Under the pieces are notes generated by a model. That model did no database searches. It was given only the letters and a program-made list of their open reading frames with translations, and was not told where the DNA came from. Position numbers and translations under genes: made by a program. This document shows, in pieces, positions 40,542 through 48,279 of a DNA stretch of 64,000 nt. Origin of the DNA: Salinilacustrithrix sp003476595 (GTDB lineage: Bacteria; Actinomycetota; Acidimicrobiia; Acidimicrobiales; Salinilacustritrichaceae); NCBI GenBank assembly GCA_963972525.1, contig CAXAUZ010000005.1:62001-126000 (forward strand). The letters are read 5' to 3'. Positions within the stretch are counted from its first letter, which is position 1; the number at the start of each line of letters is the position of its first letter.

Positions 40542-41417
40542 ATGACCTCCGTGCGCACCGCTGTGATCCCCGCCGCCGGCCTCGGCACCCGCTTCCTTCC
40601 CGCCTCGAAGGCCATCCCCAAGGAGATGGTGCCGGTCGTCGACAAGCCGACGATCCAGTACATCGTCGAGGAGTGCGTCGCCGCCGGCATCGAGGACGTG
40701 CTGATCATCGACAGCAGCGGCAAGTCCGCCATCGGCGACCACTTCGACCGGCTCATGGGGCTGGAGGCCGCGCTGGAGGCCAAGGGCAAGACGGCCGAGC
40801 TCGAGATGGTGCGCGGGCTGGCCGAGCTGTGCGACATCCACTTCGTCCGCCAGGGCGTGGCCCTCGGGCTCGGCCACGCGATCGGCATCGCCGAGCGCCA
40901 CGTCGGCGACGAGCCCTTCGCCGTGCTCCTCGGCGACGACGTCCAGGTCGACGGGGGCGCGCTGCTGCGGGGGATGATCGAGACGCACGAGGCGCAGCAG
41001 GGCTCCGTCATCGCCCTGCTCGAGGTGGAGCCCGACGAGATCTCCAGCTACGGCTGCATCGACCCGATCCCGATCCGGGACAACCTCTACGGGTTCGAGC
41101 GCATCGTCGAGAAGCCGTCGGCCGAGGAGGCGCCGTCGAACCTGGCCGTGATCGGCCGGTACGTGTTCACCCCCGACATCTTCGACGCCATCCGCCAGAC
41201 CGAGCCCGGCGTCGGCGGCGAGATCCAGATCACCGACGCCATCGGCCTGCTCAACCAGACCCAGCCGGTCACCGGCTTCTCCTTCAAGGAGGGTCGCTAC
41301 GACTGCGGCAAGCCGCTGGACTACCTCAAGGCGACCGTCGAGATCGCCTGCATGCGCGACGACCTCGGCCCCGCCTTCAAGGACTACCTCAAGGGCTTCG
41401 TCGCCACCCTGGACTGA
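40542..41417 (+). CDS. galU: UTP-glucose-1-phosphate uridylyltransferase
   Basis: A 291-residue enzyme making UDP-glucose for wall polymers, glycolipids and trehalose. The nucleotide loop AAGLGTRFLPASKAIPKEM (residues 11-29), VDKPTIQYIVEE, LLGDDV and IVEKPSAEEAPSNLAVIGRYV are diagnostic of GalU. Its length is normal. ATG 40542 is preceded by GGAAGAG. Confidence 0.95.
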   Translation: MTSVRTAVIPAAGLGTRFLPASKAIPKEMVPVVDKPTIQYIVEECVAAGIEDVLIIDSSGKSAIGDHFDRLMGLEAALEAKGKTAELEMVRGLAELCDIHFVRQGVALGLGHAIGIAERHVGDEPFAVLLGDDVQVDGGALLRGMIETHEAQQGSVIALLEVEPDEISSYGCIDPIPIRDNLYGFERIVEKPSAEEAPSNLAVIGRYVFTPDIFDAIRQTEPGVGGEIQITDAIGLLNQTQPVTGFSFKEGRYDCGKPLDYLKATVEIACMRDDLGPAFKDYLKGFVATLD

Positions 41418-41491
41418 GCTCGTCAGCCGACGTTCAGCAGCTCTGCATGCCCCCGTCACCGTGACGTGACCGGCCGTCCACGACGCTTCCG

Positions 41492-41503
41492 TACGGTCGG
41501 TCC
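41492..41503 (+). promoter_or_regulatory. Leaderless -10 box, small ORF
   Basis: TACGGT, 6 nt, then ATG 41504, which supports expression of the 52-codon ORF. Confidence 0.4.
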
Positions 41504-41662
41504 ATGGCACAGTCTCTCCTCGATCGGCTCGGGCTCGGCAACGATCGTGCGGTCGTCAACGCGAGGCGGGCGGCGCTGCGCCGGCAGGCCGAGGAGCAGA
41601 TGGTCGCCGACCTGGTCGAAGGCATCTCGCGACGGTGCTCGGCGGGCGCCCGCCCCCGGTGA
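41504..41662 (+). CDS. Small ORF, 52 residues, unknown
   Basis: MAQSLLDRLGLGNDRAVVNA followed by an Arg/Ala/Glu-rich helix with QAEEQMVADLVEGIS and a Cys-containing Arg/Pro tail. Codon third positions are mostly G or C, and a TACGGT box with 6-nt spacing precedes the ATG. No family is recognised. It looks like a basic amphipathic helical peptide. A 63-codon antisense reading overlaps and is rejected. Confidence 0.5.
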   Translation: MAQSLLDRLGLGNDRAVVNARRAALRRQAEEQMVADLVEGISRRCSAGARPR

Positions 41663-41683
41663 CGGCGGCCCGCTGAGCGGGTT

Positions 41684-41699
41684 CGCCTCCCGGGAGGCG
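41684..41699. promoter_or_regulatory. 16-bp perfect palindrome before hot-dog gene
   Basis: CGCCTCCC / GGGAGGCG lies 22-37 bp before GTG 41721. It could be an operator for that gene or a loopless transcription pause site. Confidence 0.3.
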
Positions 41700-41720
41700 G
41701 GGCTGCTTGCCTTGTGGGCC

Positions 41721-42431
41721 GTGAGCACGGTCGTCGTCCCAGAGCACTTCGTCGGCCCCCCGGGCATGGGCCACGGCGGGTACGTCGCCGGCATCCTCGC
41801 CCGCCACGTCGAGGGCGCCGTGCAGGTCACGCTGCGCCGGGCCACCCCGGTGGGGGTGGAGCTGGTCGTGGACGTCCAGGACGACGGGCGCGTGCTGCTG
41901 CACCACGAGGGCGAGCTGATCGCCGAGGCGGAGTCGGCCACGCTCGACCTCGACGTGCCCCCGGTGCCCGACGTCGATGCCGCCGTGGCTGCGGAGAAGG
42001 GCTCGCCGTCCCACTGGAACGAGCTCGGCGTGCACCCGATCTGCCTGGGCTGCGGCCTGGCCCGGGACGACGACGACGGGCTCGAGATCGCCGTGGGCCC
42101 GCTCGAGGTCGACGGCCACGAGCAGGTCGCCGCGGTGTGGCGCCCCACGCCGGCGATGGCCGGTCCGGGCGGGACGGTGGACCCGCAGTGGGTGCTCGCC
42201 GCCCTGGACTGCCCCGGGGCCATGGCCTTCATCGCGCGGGGCACCTTCGCCGGCCTCCTCGGCCGGATCGTCTTCGAGCAGCTGGCACCGGCCGAGGTGG
42301 GCGTCGACCACATCGTGACCGGCTGGGAGATCGACCGGGACGGGCGCAAGCTCTTCGCCGGCACCGCCCTGGCGACGACCGACGGCACCGTCCTCGCCCG
42401 GGCACGAGCCACCTGGTTCGAGCGCACCTGA
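41721..42431 (+). CDS. Hot-dog-fold (PaaI/thioesterase-like) protein
   Basis: A 236-residue protein with one clear hot-dog half (VPEHFVGPPGMGHGGYVAGILARHV, then VTLRRATPVGVEL) and a second, weaker half (HPICLGCGLARDDDDGL, WVLAALDCPGAMAF, GWEIDRDGRKLFAGTAL). CLGCG holds a CxxC. This layout is common in actinobacterial hypothetical thioesterases. No SD is obvious; GTG 41721 gives the standard N-terminus, and TTG 41712 is an alternative. Confidence 0.72.
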   Translation: MSTVVVPEHFVGPPGMGHGGYVAGILARHVEGAVQVTLRRATPVGVELVVDVQDDGRVLLHHEGELIAEAESATLDLDVPPVPDVDAAVAAEKGSPSHWNELGVHPICLGCGLARDDDDGLEIAVGPLEVDGHEQVAAVWRPTPAMAGPGGTVDPQWVLAALDCPGAMAFIARGTFAGLLGRIVFEQLAPAEVGVDHIVTGWEIDRDGRKLFAGTALATTDGTVLARARATWFERT

Positions 42432-42459
42432 CCCCGGTCGGGTGGCCTGGGCCCGTCGC

Positions 42460-42472
42460 TACGCTCCGCCCC
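42460..42472 (+). promoter_or_regulatory. Leaderless -10 box, HSL hydrolase
   Basis: TACGCT, 7 nt, then ATG 42473. Confidence 0.5.
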
Positions 42473-43360
42473 ATGTCGCTGAGCCTGCGAGCCCGCATCG
42501 TCCAACGCCTGATCCCCAAGATCATGCCGGGGCCGGAGCTGTCCCCGGAGGTGCAGCGAGCCAAGCTGTCGCGGTCGCTGGGGCTGCCCAACCGCCGGGT
42601 CGACGTCGTCGACCTCCAGCTCGGCGGGGTGCCCGTCACGCGGGTGACGCCCAAGGGCTCGCCCCGACGCCGCCACCTGCTCCACGTCCACGGCGGCGGC
42701 TTCGTCGTCGGCACCGCGCGCGGCTTCGTCGGCTACCTCTCCGAGCTGGCGCTGCGGGCCGACGCCACCGTCACCTCGGTCGACTACCGGCTCGCACCCG
42801 AGCACCCGTACCCGGCGGCCATCGACGACTGCCTGGCGGCCTACCGCGCCCTGTGCGACGACGTGGCACCCGAGAGCCTCGCCCTCATCGGCGAGTCCGC
42901 CGGCGGCAACGCCGTGCTGGCCACCCTGGTCCGGGCCCGGGACGAGGGGTGGACGCCCCCGAACGCCGCGGTGCTGCTGTCCCCGTGGGTCGATCTGACG
43001 TTCTCGGGGGACTCCATCGGGGCCAACCAGGGCAGCGAGATCATGCTCGATCCCACGCTGTTCCGGTCCTGGCGCGACCACTACGTCGGCGACAACGACC
43101 CGGCCGACCCGGGCATCTCGCCCCTGTTCGCCGACCTGGCCGGCCTGCCCCCGCTGCACGTCCAGGCCACGTCCGCCGAGGTGCTCGAGGACGACGCCCG
43201 CCGCCTCGTCGACAAGGCGCGGGAGGCCGGCGTCGAGGTGGAGCTGGTCGTGCACGAGGATCTCTGGCACATCTTCCAGACCCAGGTCCCGCTGGTGCCG
43301 GAGGCGTCCGACGCCCTCGAACAGGCCGTCACCTTCATCCGCACCCACACCCTCGGCTGA
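42473..43360 (+). CDS. HSL-family alpha/beta hydrolase (esterase/lipase)
   Basis: A 295-residue carboxylesterase of the hormone-sensitive-lipase family (alpha/beta hydrolase_3). The HGGG oxyanion motif is in LHVHGGGFVVGTA, VDYRLAPEHPYPAAIDD follows, the nucleophile is GESAGGN, and the acid and His lie in SAEVLEDDAR and HEDLWHIFQ. Predicted cytoplasmic; ester substrate unknown. Confidence 0.9.
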   Translation: MSLSLRARIVQRLIPKIMPGPELSPEVQRAKLSRSLGLPNRRVDVVDLQLGGVPVTRVTPKGSPRRRHLLHVHGGGFVVGTARGFVGYLSELALRADATVTSVDYRLAPEHPYPAAIDDCLAAYRALCDDVAPESLALIGESAGGNAVLATLVRARDEGWTPPNAAVLLSPWVDLTFSGDSIGANQGSEIMLDPTLFRSWRDHYVGDNDPADPGISPLFADLAGLPPLHVQATSAEVLEDDARRLVDKAREAGVEVELVVHEDLWHIFQTQVPLVPEASDALEQAVTFIRTHTLG

Positions 43361-43401
43361 CCTCCGCGACCGCGCACAGCGTTCGTGGCAGAGTCCTCGC
43401 C

Positions 43402-43983
43402 ATGTTCATGCGGTGCACCAAGACCCTGCTGGCCCCCGTCCTCGCGCTCGCCCTCCTCGGGGCCGCCTGCGGTGACGACGACGATGCGGAGGGCGCCGTC
43501 GACGCCGGTGAGGACACCAGCGTCGACGAGCCTGCGGGCGAGGAGGCCGCGGACGAAGCGGCCGCCGACGAGGAGGCCGATGCCCCCGAAGACGGCGACG
43601 GCGAGGGCTCGGCGACGTCGGGTGCCAACGGGACGGCGACCCTCGTCCTGGCCAACGGCGAGGAGTTCGAGTTCTCGATCCTGTGCTCGCTCGAGCCGCA
43701 GATGGCCGCCGACCAGGAGATCCTGTTCTCGGTGACCTCCTACGACGAGCCCTACGGCTTCGACGCCACCAAGTTCGGCGAGGACTCCGTGGTGCCCGGC
43801 ATGGCGAGCATGGACGTCTACGACAGCGAGACCTACGAAGCCGTCTGGACCGCCTCCAGCATGGTGGGCGGCGGCGTCGACCTGGAGCTGGACGGCAGCA
43901 CCGTCACGGGCAGGGGCACCTTCTTCGAGGGCGACGAGGGCCTCGGCGACGGGGTCGAGGGCGAGCTGACCGCCTCCTGCTGA
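43402..43983 (+). CDS. Putative lipoprotein, acidic linker
   Basis: A 193-residue lipoprotein: signal peptide with lipobox LGAAC, a strongly acidic Asp/Glu/Ala linker (about residues 25-72), and a mature beta-domain (LVLANGEEFEFSILCSLEPQ) ending in a terminal Cys (ELTASC) that can pair with the Cys of ILCSLEP. This ligand-less Ig-like or lipocalin-like small domain is common in actinobacterial surface lipoproteins. No function is assigned. Confidence 0.72.
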   Translation: MFMRCTKTLLAPVLALALLGAACGDDDDAEGAVDAGEDTSVDEPAGEEAADEAAADEEADAPEDGDGEGSATSGANGTATLVLANGEEFEFSILCSLEPQMAADQEILFSVTSYDEPYGFDATKFGEDSVVPGMASMDVYDSETYEAVWTASSMVGGGVDLELDGSTVTGRGTFFEGDEGLGDGVEGELTASC

Positions 43984-43987
43984 GCGG

Positions 43988-44000
43988 TACCGTCGGCGGG
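43988..44000 (+). promoter_or_regulatory. Leaderless -10 box, moeA
   Basis: TACCGT, 7 nt, then GTG 44001. Confidence 0.45.
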
Positions 44001-45239
44001 GTGATCCCCCTCGGAGCAGCCCGCCGACACGTGCTGGACCGGGTGCCCCGGCGGGCCCCGGTCCCGGTGCCCGTCGCCGACGCCCTCGGCCTCGTGCTCG
44101 GTGAGGACGTGGTGGCGTCCGAGCAGGTGCCGCCGTTCGCCAACACGGCCATGGACGGCTTCGCCGTGCGGGCCGCGGACACCGCCGGCGCGCCCGTCGA
44201 GCTGGAGATCCTCGAGACGATCGCTGCCGGCCACGCGCCCACGGCCGAGGTCGGCCCCGGTCAGGCCAGCCGGATCTTCACCGGTGCGCCGATCCCGCCC
44301 GGGGCCGACGCCGTCGTGATGGTCGAGCGCACCGAGCTCGTCGACGAGCACCACGTGCGCGTCGAGATCGAGGTGCCGGTGGGCAACCACGTCCGCCCCG
44401 CGGGGGACGACCTCGACGTCGGCGCCGTCGTGCTGTCCGCCGGGGAGGTGCTGTCCGCCGCCCACCTCGGCGTCCTCTGCAGCCTCGGCGTCGAGTCCGT
44501 GCTCGCTCATCCCCGCCTCACCGTCGGCGTCGTGTCCACCGGTGACGAGCTGGTCGAGGGCGCCCAGCCGCTGGCGCCCGGGCAGATCCGCGACTCCAAC
44601 CGCCGGACGCTGCTGGCCCTGGCCGCCGGTGCGGGCTGCGACGTGGTCGACCTCGGCATCGCCCCCGACACCGAGGAGGCGATCACCGCCGCCATCCGCC
44701 GGGGCGTCTCGACGTGCGACGCCGTGCTCACGAGCGGTGGGGTGTCGATGGGCGACATCGACCTGGTGAAGGTGATCCTCGACCGCATCGGCGACATGCG
44801 CTGGATGCAGATCGCCATCAAGCCGGCCAAGCCGTTCGCCTTCGGGCTGGTCGACGGCGTGCCCGTGTTCGGTTTCCCCGGGAACCCGGTGTCGTCGATG
44901 GTGTCCTTCGAGCTGCTCGGTCGCCCCGCCCTGTGCCAGGCGATGGGCCATACCGAGCTCGACCGGCCCGTGGTGCGAGCGGTCGCGGACGACGCGTTCG
45001 ACCGGCGTCCCGACGGCAAGACCCACTTCGCCCGCGTCGTCGCTCGCCACGGGGGCGACGGTCGGGTGCACGTCACGACCGCCGGCGGCCAGGGCAGCCA
45101 CCAGCTCGGCGCGATGGCGGCGGCGAACGCGCTGGCCGTCCTCCCCGACGGCGACGGCGTCGCGATGGGTGGCGAGGTCGACACCCTGCTCCTCGGCGGT
45201 GTGCCGTCCGAGTCCGGGCTCCCCATCGACCCGGCCTGA
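44001..45239 (+). CDS. moeA: Molybdopterin molybdenumtransferase
   Basis: A 412-residue enzyme inserting molybdate into adenylated molybdopterin. Domain I-II: FANTAMDGFAVRA; RIFTGAPIPPGADAVVMVE; domain III: GVVSTGDELVEG, IRDSN, LTSGGVSMGDIDLVK, KPAKPFAFG and FGFPGNPVSSMVSFE; domain IV follows to the end. All family motifs are intact. It serves molybdoenzymes such as the hydroxylase expected from the CoxD-G set at 49.7-54.8 kb. Confidence 0.95.
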   Translation: MIPLGAARRHVLDRVPRRAPVPVPVADALGLVLGEDVVASEQVPPFANTAMDGFAVRAADTAGAPVELEILETIAAGHAPTAEVGPGQASRIFTGAPIPPGADAVVMVERTELVDEHHVRVEIEVPVGNHVRPAGDDLDVGAVVLSAGEVLSAAHLGVLCSLGVESVLAHPRLTVGVVSTGDELVEGAQPLAPGQIRDSNRRTLLALAAGAGCDVVDLGIAPDTEEAITAAIRRGVSTCDAVLTSGGVSMGDIDLVKVILDRIGDMRWMQIAIKPAKPFAFGLVDGVPVFGFPGNPVSSMVSFELLGRPALCQAMGHTELDRPVVRAVADDAFDRRPDGKTHFARVVARHGGDGRVHVTTAGGQGSHQLGAMAAANALAVLPDGDGVAMGGEVDTLLLGGVPSESGLPIDPA

Positions 45240-45247
45240 GGGCACTG

Positions 45248-45309
45248 GCGTCGATTCGTCGACGAATCGACGCATGGTTCTGTAAAGCCGACGAATCGTC
45301 GACGAATCG
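45248..45309. repeat. Family III palindrome plus adjacent direct repeat
   Basis: A perfect 26-bp palindrome at 45248-45273 (arm GCGTCGATTCGTC) and, 15 bp later, GACGAATC repeated directly around GTC (45290-45308). Both share TCGTCGACGAATCG with the palindrome at 39452-39481. They lie directly upstream of the truncated LuxR-type gene. Confidence 0.7.
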
Positions 45310-45348
45310 CTCCCCACGTGCGAACCTCGTGCCATCCGGGGAGGTCGG

Positions 45349-46380
45349 ATGGGGTACGCGGGTGAGGACCGGGTCGAGCGCACCGAGGTGGATCTCTCGC
45401 CGCTCGTCCTCGCGACCCGCCTGGCGCCGCACTGGGAGGCCCGCGGGCAGTTCGGGGCCGGCCGGGAGACGCTCGAGGGCGTGCTCGACGACGGGACAGG
45501 CACCGACGCCGAGCGGGCGGCTGCGCACGGTGCGGTCGCCCACCTGGCCATGGCCCAGGGCGACCTGCGGGCCGCGCGCGAGGCCAACGAGATGGCGATC
45601 GTGCTGTACGAGGCGGACGGTGACATCCGTGCTGCCGCGGGGCGTCGACACGCACTGGCCATGGTCCTGTTGGCGGCCGGCGACCCGATCGCGGCCGAGG
45701 CGCACTGCGATGCCGCGCTCGCGGTCATGGTCGCCGTGGGCGACGCCCGAGGGGAGGCCTTCGCTCGATCGAGCCGTGGCCTCGTCCTCGCCGCTCGGGG
45801 CCGACCGGGGGCTGGGTCCGACGAGCTGCTCGAGTCGTTGCGCGCGTTCCGGGCGATCGGCGCCATCGGTGAGGCCGCGTCGGTCTTGGCCAACCTCGGC
45901 AACCTGTCCTGGGACATGGGCGATGTGGCGCGCGCCGCTCGGTTCCACGAAGGCGCCCTCCAGCTCTTCGAGCGACTCGGCGACCGACGGGGCGCGGCGC
46001 TGTGCCTGAACAACCTGGCGGTGCTCGCCCAGATGCGTGGCGATGCCGACCGGGCGATCGAGCTGGCCCAGGCGGCGCTCGACGCCTTCCGAGCAGCCGG
46101 CGACCGGCACGGCGAAGCGGCGATGCACTGCAACCTGGGTGCCATGTGGGAGGACGGTGGTGCCACCGCCGAGGCAACTGCCAGCTACCAGCAGGCCGCG
46201 GCGCGCTTCGACGAGCTGGGCGATCCGGGACGGGCGGCGCACGCTCGTCAGCAGATCGCCGCCCTGCGGCCGCCCGCGAGCGAGCTGTCACCCCGGGAGC
46301 AGGAGGTCGCCTCCCTCGTTGCCGTCGGGCTGGGCAACCGGGAGGGCGTGAGGTCCATGGCCTCCGTGACCCTCGTGTAG
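45349..46380 (+). pseudogene. Truncated LuxR-type regulator remnant (TPR region, broken HTH)
   Basis: A 343-codon ORF that equals only the middle of an ATP-binding LuxR-family regulator. Residues 15-305 are TPR-like repeats (APHWEARGQFGAGRETLEGV, AHLAMAQGDLRAAREANEMA, LNNLAVLAQMRGDADRAIEL). The C-terminus enters the LuxR HTH (LSPREQEVASLVAVGLGNRE, residues about 313-332) and then breaks into unrelated GVRSMASVTLV and stops. The N-terminal P-loop/NB-ARC ATPase is missing. A good SD (GGGGAGG) precedes ATG 45349, so a TPR-only protein may still be made, but it cannot bind DNA as the family does. The 3' junction abuts the end of the DUF4242 gene. Confidence 0.75.
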
Positions 46381-46604
46381 GGGATCTGCGCCTCGTCGTT
46401 CAGGTCGCTCACGTCCTGCGCGCTCGGGGCCTCGAAGAGGCACATGCAGTGCGACTCCCCGGGGACGAACGTGCTGCGGATGTAGCGCACGTCGCGTCCC
46501 TGCGCCTGGTAGGTCGCCGCGGTGTCGATCGCGGCGCGCTGGGCCTGGGCGAGCGCATCCATCGTCACCCCAGGCAGATCCCTGTCGACCATGTACACCG
46601 GCAT
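46248..46604 (-). CDS. DUF4242 (nickel-binding-like) protein with antisense C-terminal extension
   Basis: A 118-residue protein. Residues 1-88 are a full DUF4242 ferredoxin-like domain (MPVYMVDRDLPGVTMDALAQ, VRYIRSTFVPGESHCMCLFEA, YTRVTEAMDL), a family with one Streptomyces member reported to bind nickel. Residues about 89-118 (LPSPTATREATSCSRGDSSL...) are antisense translation of the truncated LuxR HTH, so the original stop codon has been lost at a DNA junction near 46345. ATG 46604 is the family start. It is divergent from the TauD-TetR operon and may share its operators. Confidence 0.8.
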   Translation of the reverse strand: MPVYMVDRDLPGVTMDALAQAQRAAIDTAATYQAQGRDVRYIRSTFVPGESHCMCLFEAPSAQDVSDLNDEAQIPYTRVTEAMDLTPSRLPSPTATREATSCSRGDSSLAGGRRAAIC

Positions 46605-46710
46605 GTGTGCCCCCGTGCTGTCCGGGGCCGCCCCTCGCGGCCCGCTTCGAGGACCGTACGAGACGAGACCCGGGCCGGCATCGGTGGAAACACGCATCGG
46701 CGGCGGGCGC

Positions 46711-46716
46711 TTGACA
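46711..46716 (+). promoter_or_regulatory. -35 box, tauD-tetR operon
   Basis: TTGACA, a consensus -35 hexamer, next to the first palindromic operator at 46720. The -10 is not clear; ACAGTT at 46735 is the best candidate with 18-bp spacing. Confidence 0.5.
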
Positions 46717-46719
46717 GGG

Positions 46720-46737
46720 TGTGAGCGATCGCTCACA
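46720..46737. promoter_or_regulatory. TetR operator 1
   Basis: Perfect 18-bp palindrome TGTGAGCGATCGCTCACA overlapping the promoter of the TauD-TetR operon; half-site TGTGAGC. Confidence 0.75.
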
Positions 46738-46738
46738 G

Positions 46739-46768
46739 TTGGTCTGTGAGCAGTCGCTCACAGACCAA
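46739..46768. promoter_or_regulatory. TetR operator 2
   Basis: Near-perfect 30-bp palindrome with arms TTGGTCTGTGAGC and GCTCACAGACCAA and an asymmetric centre. It repeats the TGTGAGC half-site of operator 1, 26 bp downstream. Confidence 0.75.
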
Positions 46769-46787
46769 CGGAACGTGCAGGAGCACC

Positions 46788-47684
46788 ATGTCGACCCTCG
46801 AGTCCCCGCCGCCCACCACCGCCCAGATCCAGGTCCGGCGGGTCGCCGGTGCGCTCGGTGCCGAGGTGCTGGGCGTGGACCACGGCGCCCTCGACGACAG
46901 CACCTTCGCGGCCATCGAAGCGGCCCTGGCCGAGCACCTGGTGCTGTTCTTCCCGGGTTGGGCACCGAGCCTCGAGGAGCAGCGCGACTTCGCTGCCCGA
47001 TTCGGGCCGCTCGAGGTCCACCCGGTGCTGGCCAAGGTCGATGACGCCGTGCCGGAGGTGGTGCTGATCGACGGTGGTGTCCGGGCCGACACGTGGCACA
47101 CCGACGTCACCTGGTCGGCGCATCCGCCGATCGCGTCGGTCTTCCACCTCGTGGAGGGCCCGGACCACGCCGGCGACACCATGTGGACGAACATGGAGCA
47201 GGCGTTCGCCGAGCTCTCCGCCCCGATGCAGGAGCTGTGCCTCGGGCTCACGGCGACCCACGCCGGCGCGCTGTTCGGCCTGCCCCACGAGACGGCGATC
47301 CACCCGGTCGTGAGGGTGCACCCGGTGACCGGCCGCCCTGCGCTCTACGTCAACCGCACCTGGACCAGCCACATCAACGAGCTCACCCACCCCGAGTCCG
47401 TCGCACTGCTCGCGATGCTGTACGCCCACAGCGAGCAACCCCACCTCACGGTGCGCCGGCACTGGGCCCCCGGTGAGGTGTGCGTCTGGGACAACCGCTC
47501 GACCATGCACGTGGCGGTCAACGACTACGGCGACGCCCCTCGCCGGGTGCACCGCGTCACCGTGCTGGGCGATGATCCCCAGCCGGCCGGTGAGCTGCGC
47601 TGGCCCGAGCACACCGACGCGATCTTCAGCGCACGCACCGGGATGGGGCTGGTGCAGCGCAGTGCCCGTCCGGCGCCGAGGTGA
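46788..47684 (+). CDS. TauD/TfdA family Fe(II)/2-oxoglutarate dioxygenase
   Basis: A 298-residue non-haem iron dioxygenase that hydroxylates its substrate with O2 and 2-oxoglutarate, as taurine or 2,4-D dioxygenases do. The iron ligands are H104 and D106 (TWHTDVTW) and the distal H255 (RRVHRVTV); the 2-oxoglutarate-binding arginine follows it. ATG 46788 has SD GCAGGAG. The substrate is unknown; the tight TetR control suggests an inducible catabolic or detoxifying step. Its stop overlaps the TetR start. Confidence 0.93.
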   Translation: MSTLESPPPTTAQIQVRRVAGALGAEVLGVDHGALDDSTFAAIEAALAEHLVLFFPGWAPSLEEQRDFAARFGPLEVHPVLAKVDDAVPEVVLIDGGVRADTWHTDVTWSAHPPIASVFHLVEGPDHAGDTMWTNMEQAFAELSAPMQELCLGLTATHAGALFGLPHETAIHPVVRVHPVTGRPALYVNRTWTSHINELTHPESVALLAMLYAHSEQPHLTVRRHWAPGEVCVWDNRSTMHVAVNDYGDAPRRVHRVTVLGDDPQPAGELRWPEHTDAIFSARTGMGLVQRSARPAPR

Positions 47685-48250
47685 CCCCGGTGGCGCCGCG
47701 TGGGCGCGAGGAGGTCATGGCCGCGCTCGTCCGAGCGGCGGGCGATCTGCTGTCGGAGCGAGGTCCCAGCGCGGTCTCCGTGCGCGACATCGCCGGTGCG
47801 GCGGGCGTCAACCAGGCGCTCGTGTTCCGCCACTTCGGGGACAAGGCCGGCCTGGTCCGCGCCGTGCTCGACGAGCTCGGCGGTGCGATGCGGGACGACC
47901 CCGCGGCAGCGAGCCTGGAGGCCGACGCCATCGCCGGCCTCGTCCAACGGCACCGGCGGTACCTCGACGTGCTGACGCGGGTCATCCTCGATCCCGAGTC
48001 CACCGAGGTCGAGTTCCCGTACCCGGTGATGCGCCAGCTCGTCGCCGACGCCAGCCTCGACGACGTCGCGGCCGGCCGGATCGTCGACGCGGTCGCCGCC
48101 GTCCTCGGTTGGGTCGTGTTCCAGCCCTACGTGGCGGCGGCGACGGGCCGCCCTCCGGCCGCACCGGAGGAGGTGGCCGACCGCGTCGCCGGACTCGTCG
48201 GGGCGATCACCGCACCCCTGCGCGCCGCCGGGGGCAGCCGCGAGGTGTGA
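47681..48250 (+). CDS. TetR-family transcriptional regulator
   Basis: A 189-residue repressor. The HTH lies at about residues 28-55 (VSVRDIAGAAGVNQALVFRHFGDKAGLVRAVL); the rest is an all-helical ligand-binding domain. GTG 47681 overlaps the dioxygenase stop, so enzyme and regulator are one operon. The two palindromes before tauD are the likely binding sites, giving autoregulation relieved by the substrate or a related compound. Confidence 0.93.
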   Translation: MTPVAPRGREEVMAALVRAAGDLLSERGPSAVSVRDIAGAAGVNQALVFRHFGDKAGLVRAVLDELGGAMRDDPAAASLEADAIAGLVQRHRRYLDVLTRVILDPESTEVEFPYPVMRQLVADASLDDVAAGRIVDAVAAVLGWVVFQPYVAAATGRPPAAPEEVADRVAGLVGAITAPLRAAGGSREV

Positions 48251-48273
48251 CGACAGAGCTGCCAGTTCGGGGG
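48246..48273 (-). repeat. Family I intergenic repeat, reverse copy
   Basis: Read on the minus strand: CCCCGAACTGGCAGCTCTG then TCGTCACAC, starting just after the phosphotransferase stop. Like the other copies it lies at the 3' end of a gene in the same orientation. Confidence 0.7.
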
Positions 48274-48279
48274 AGGGGG

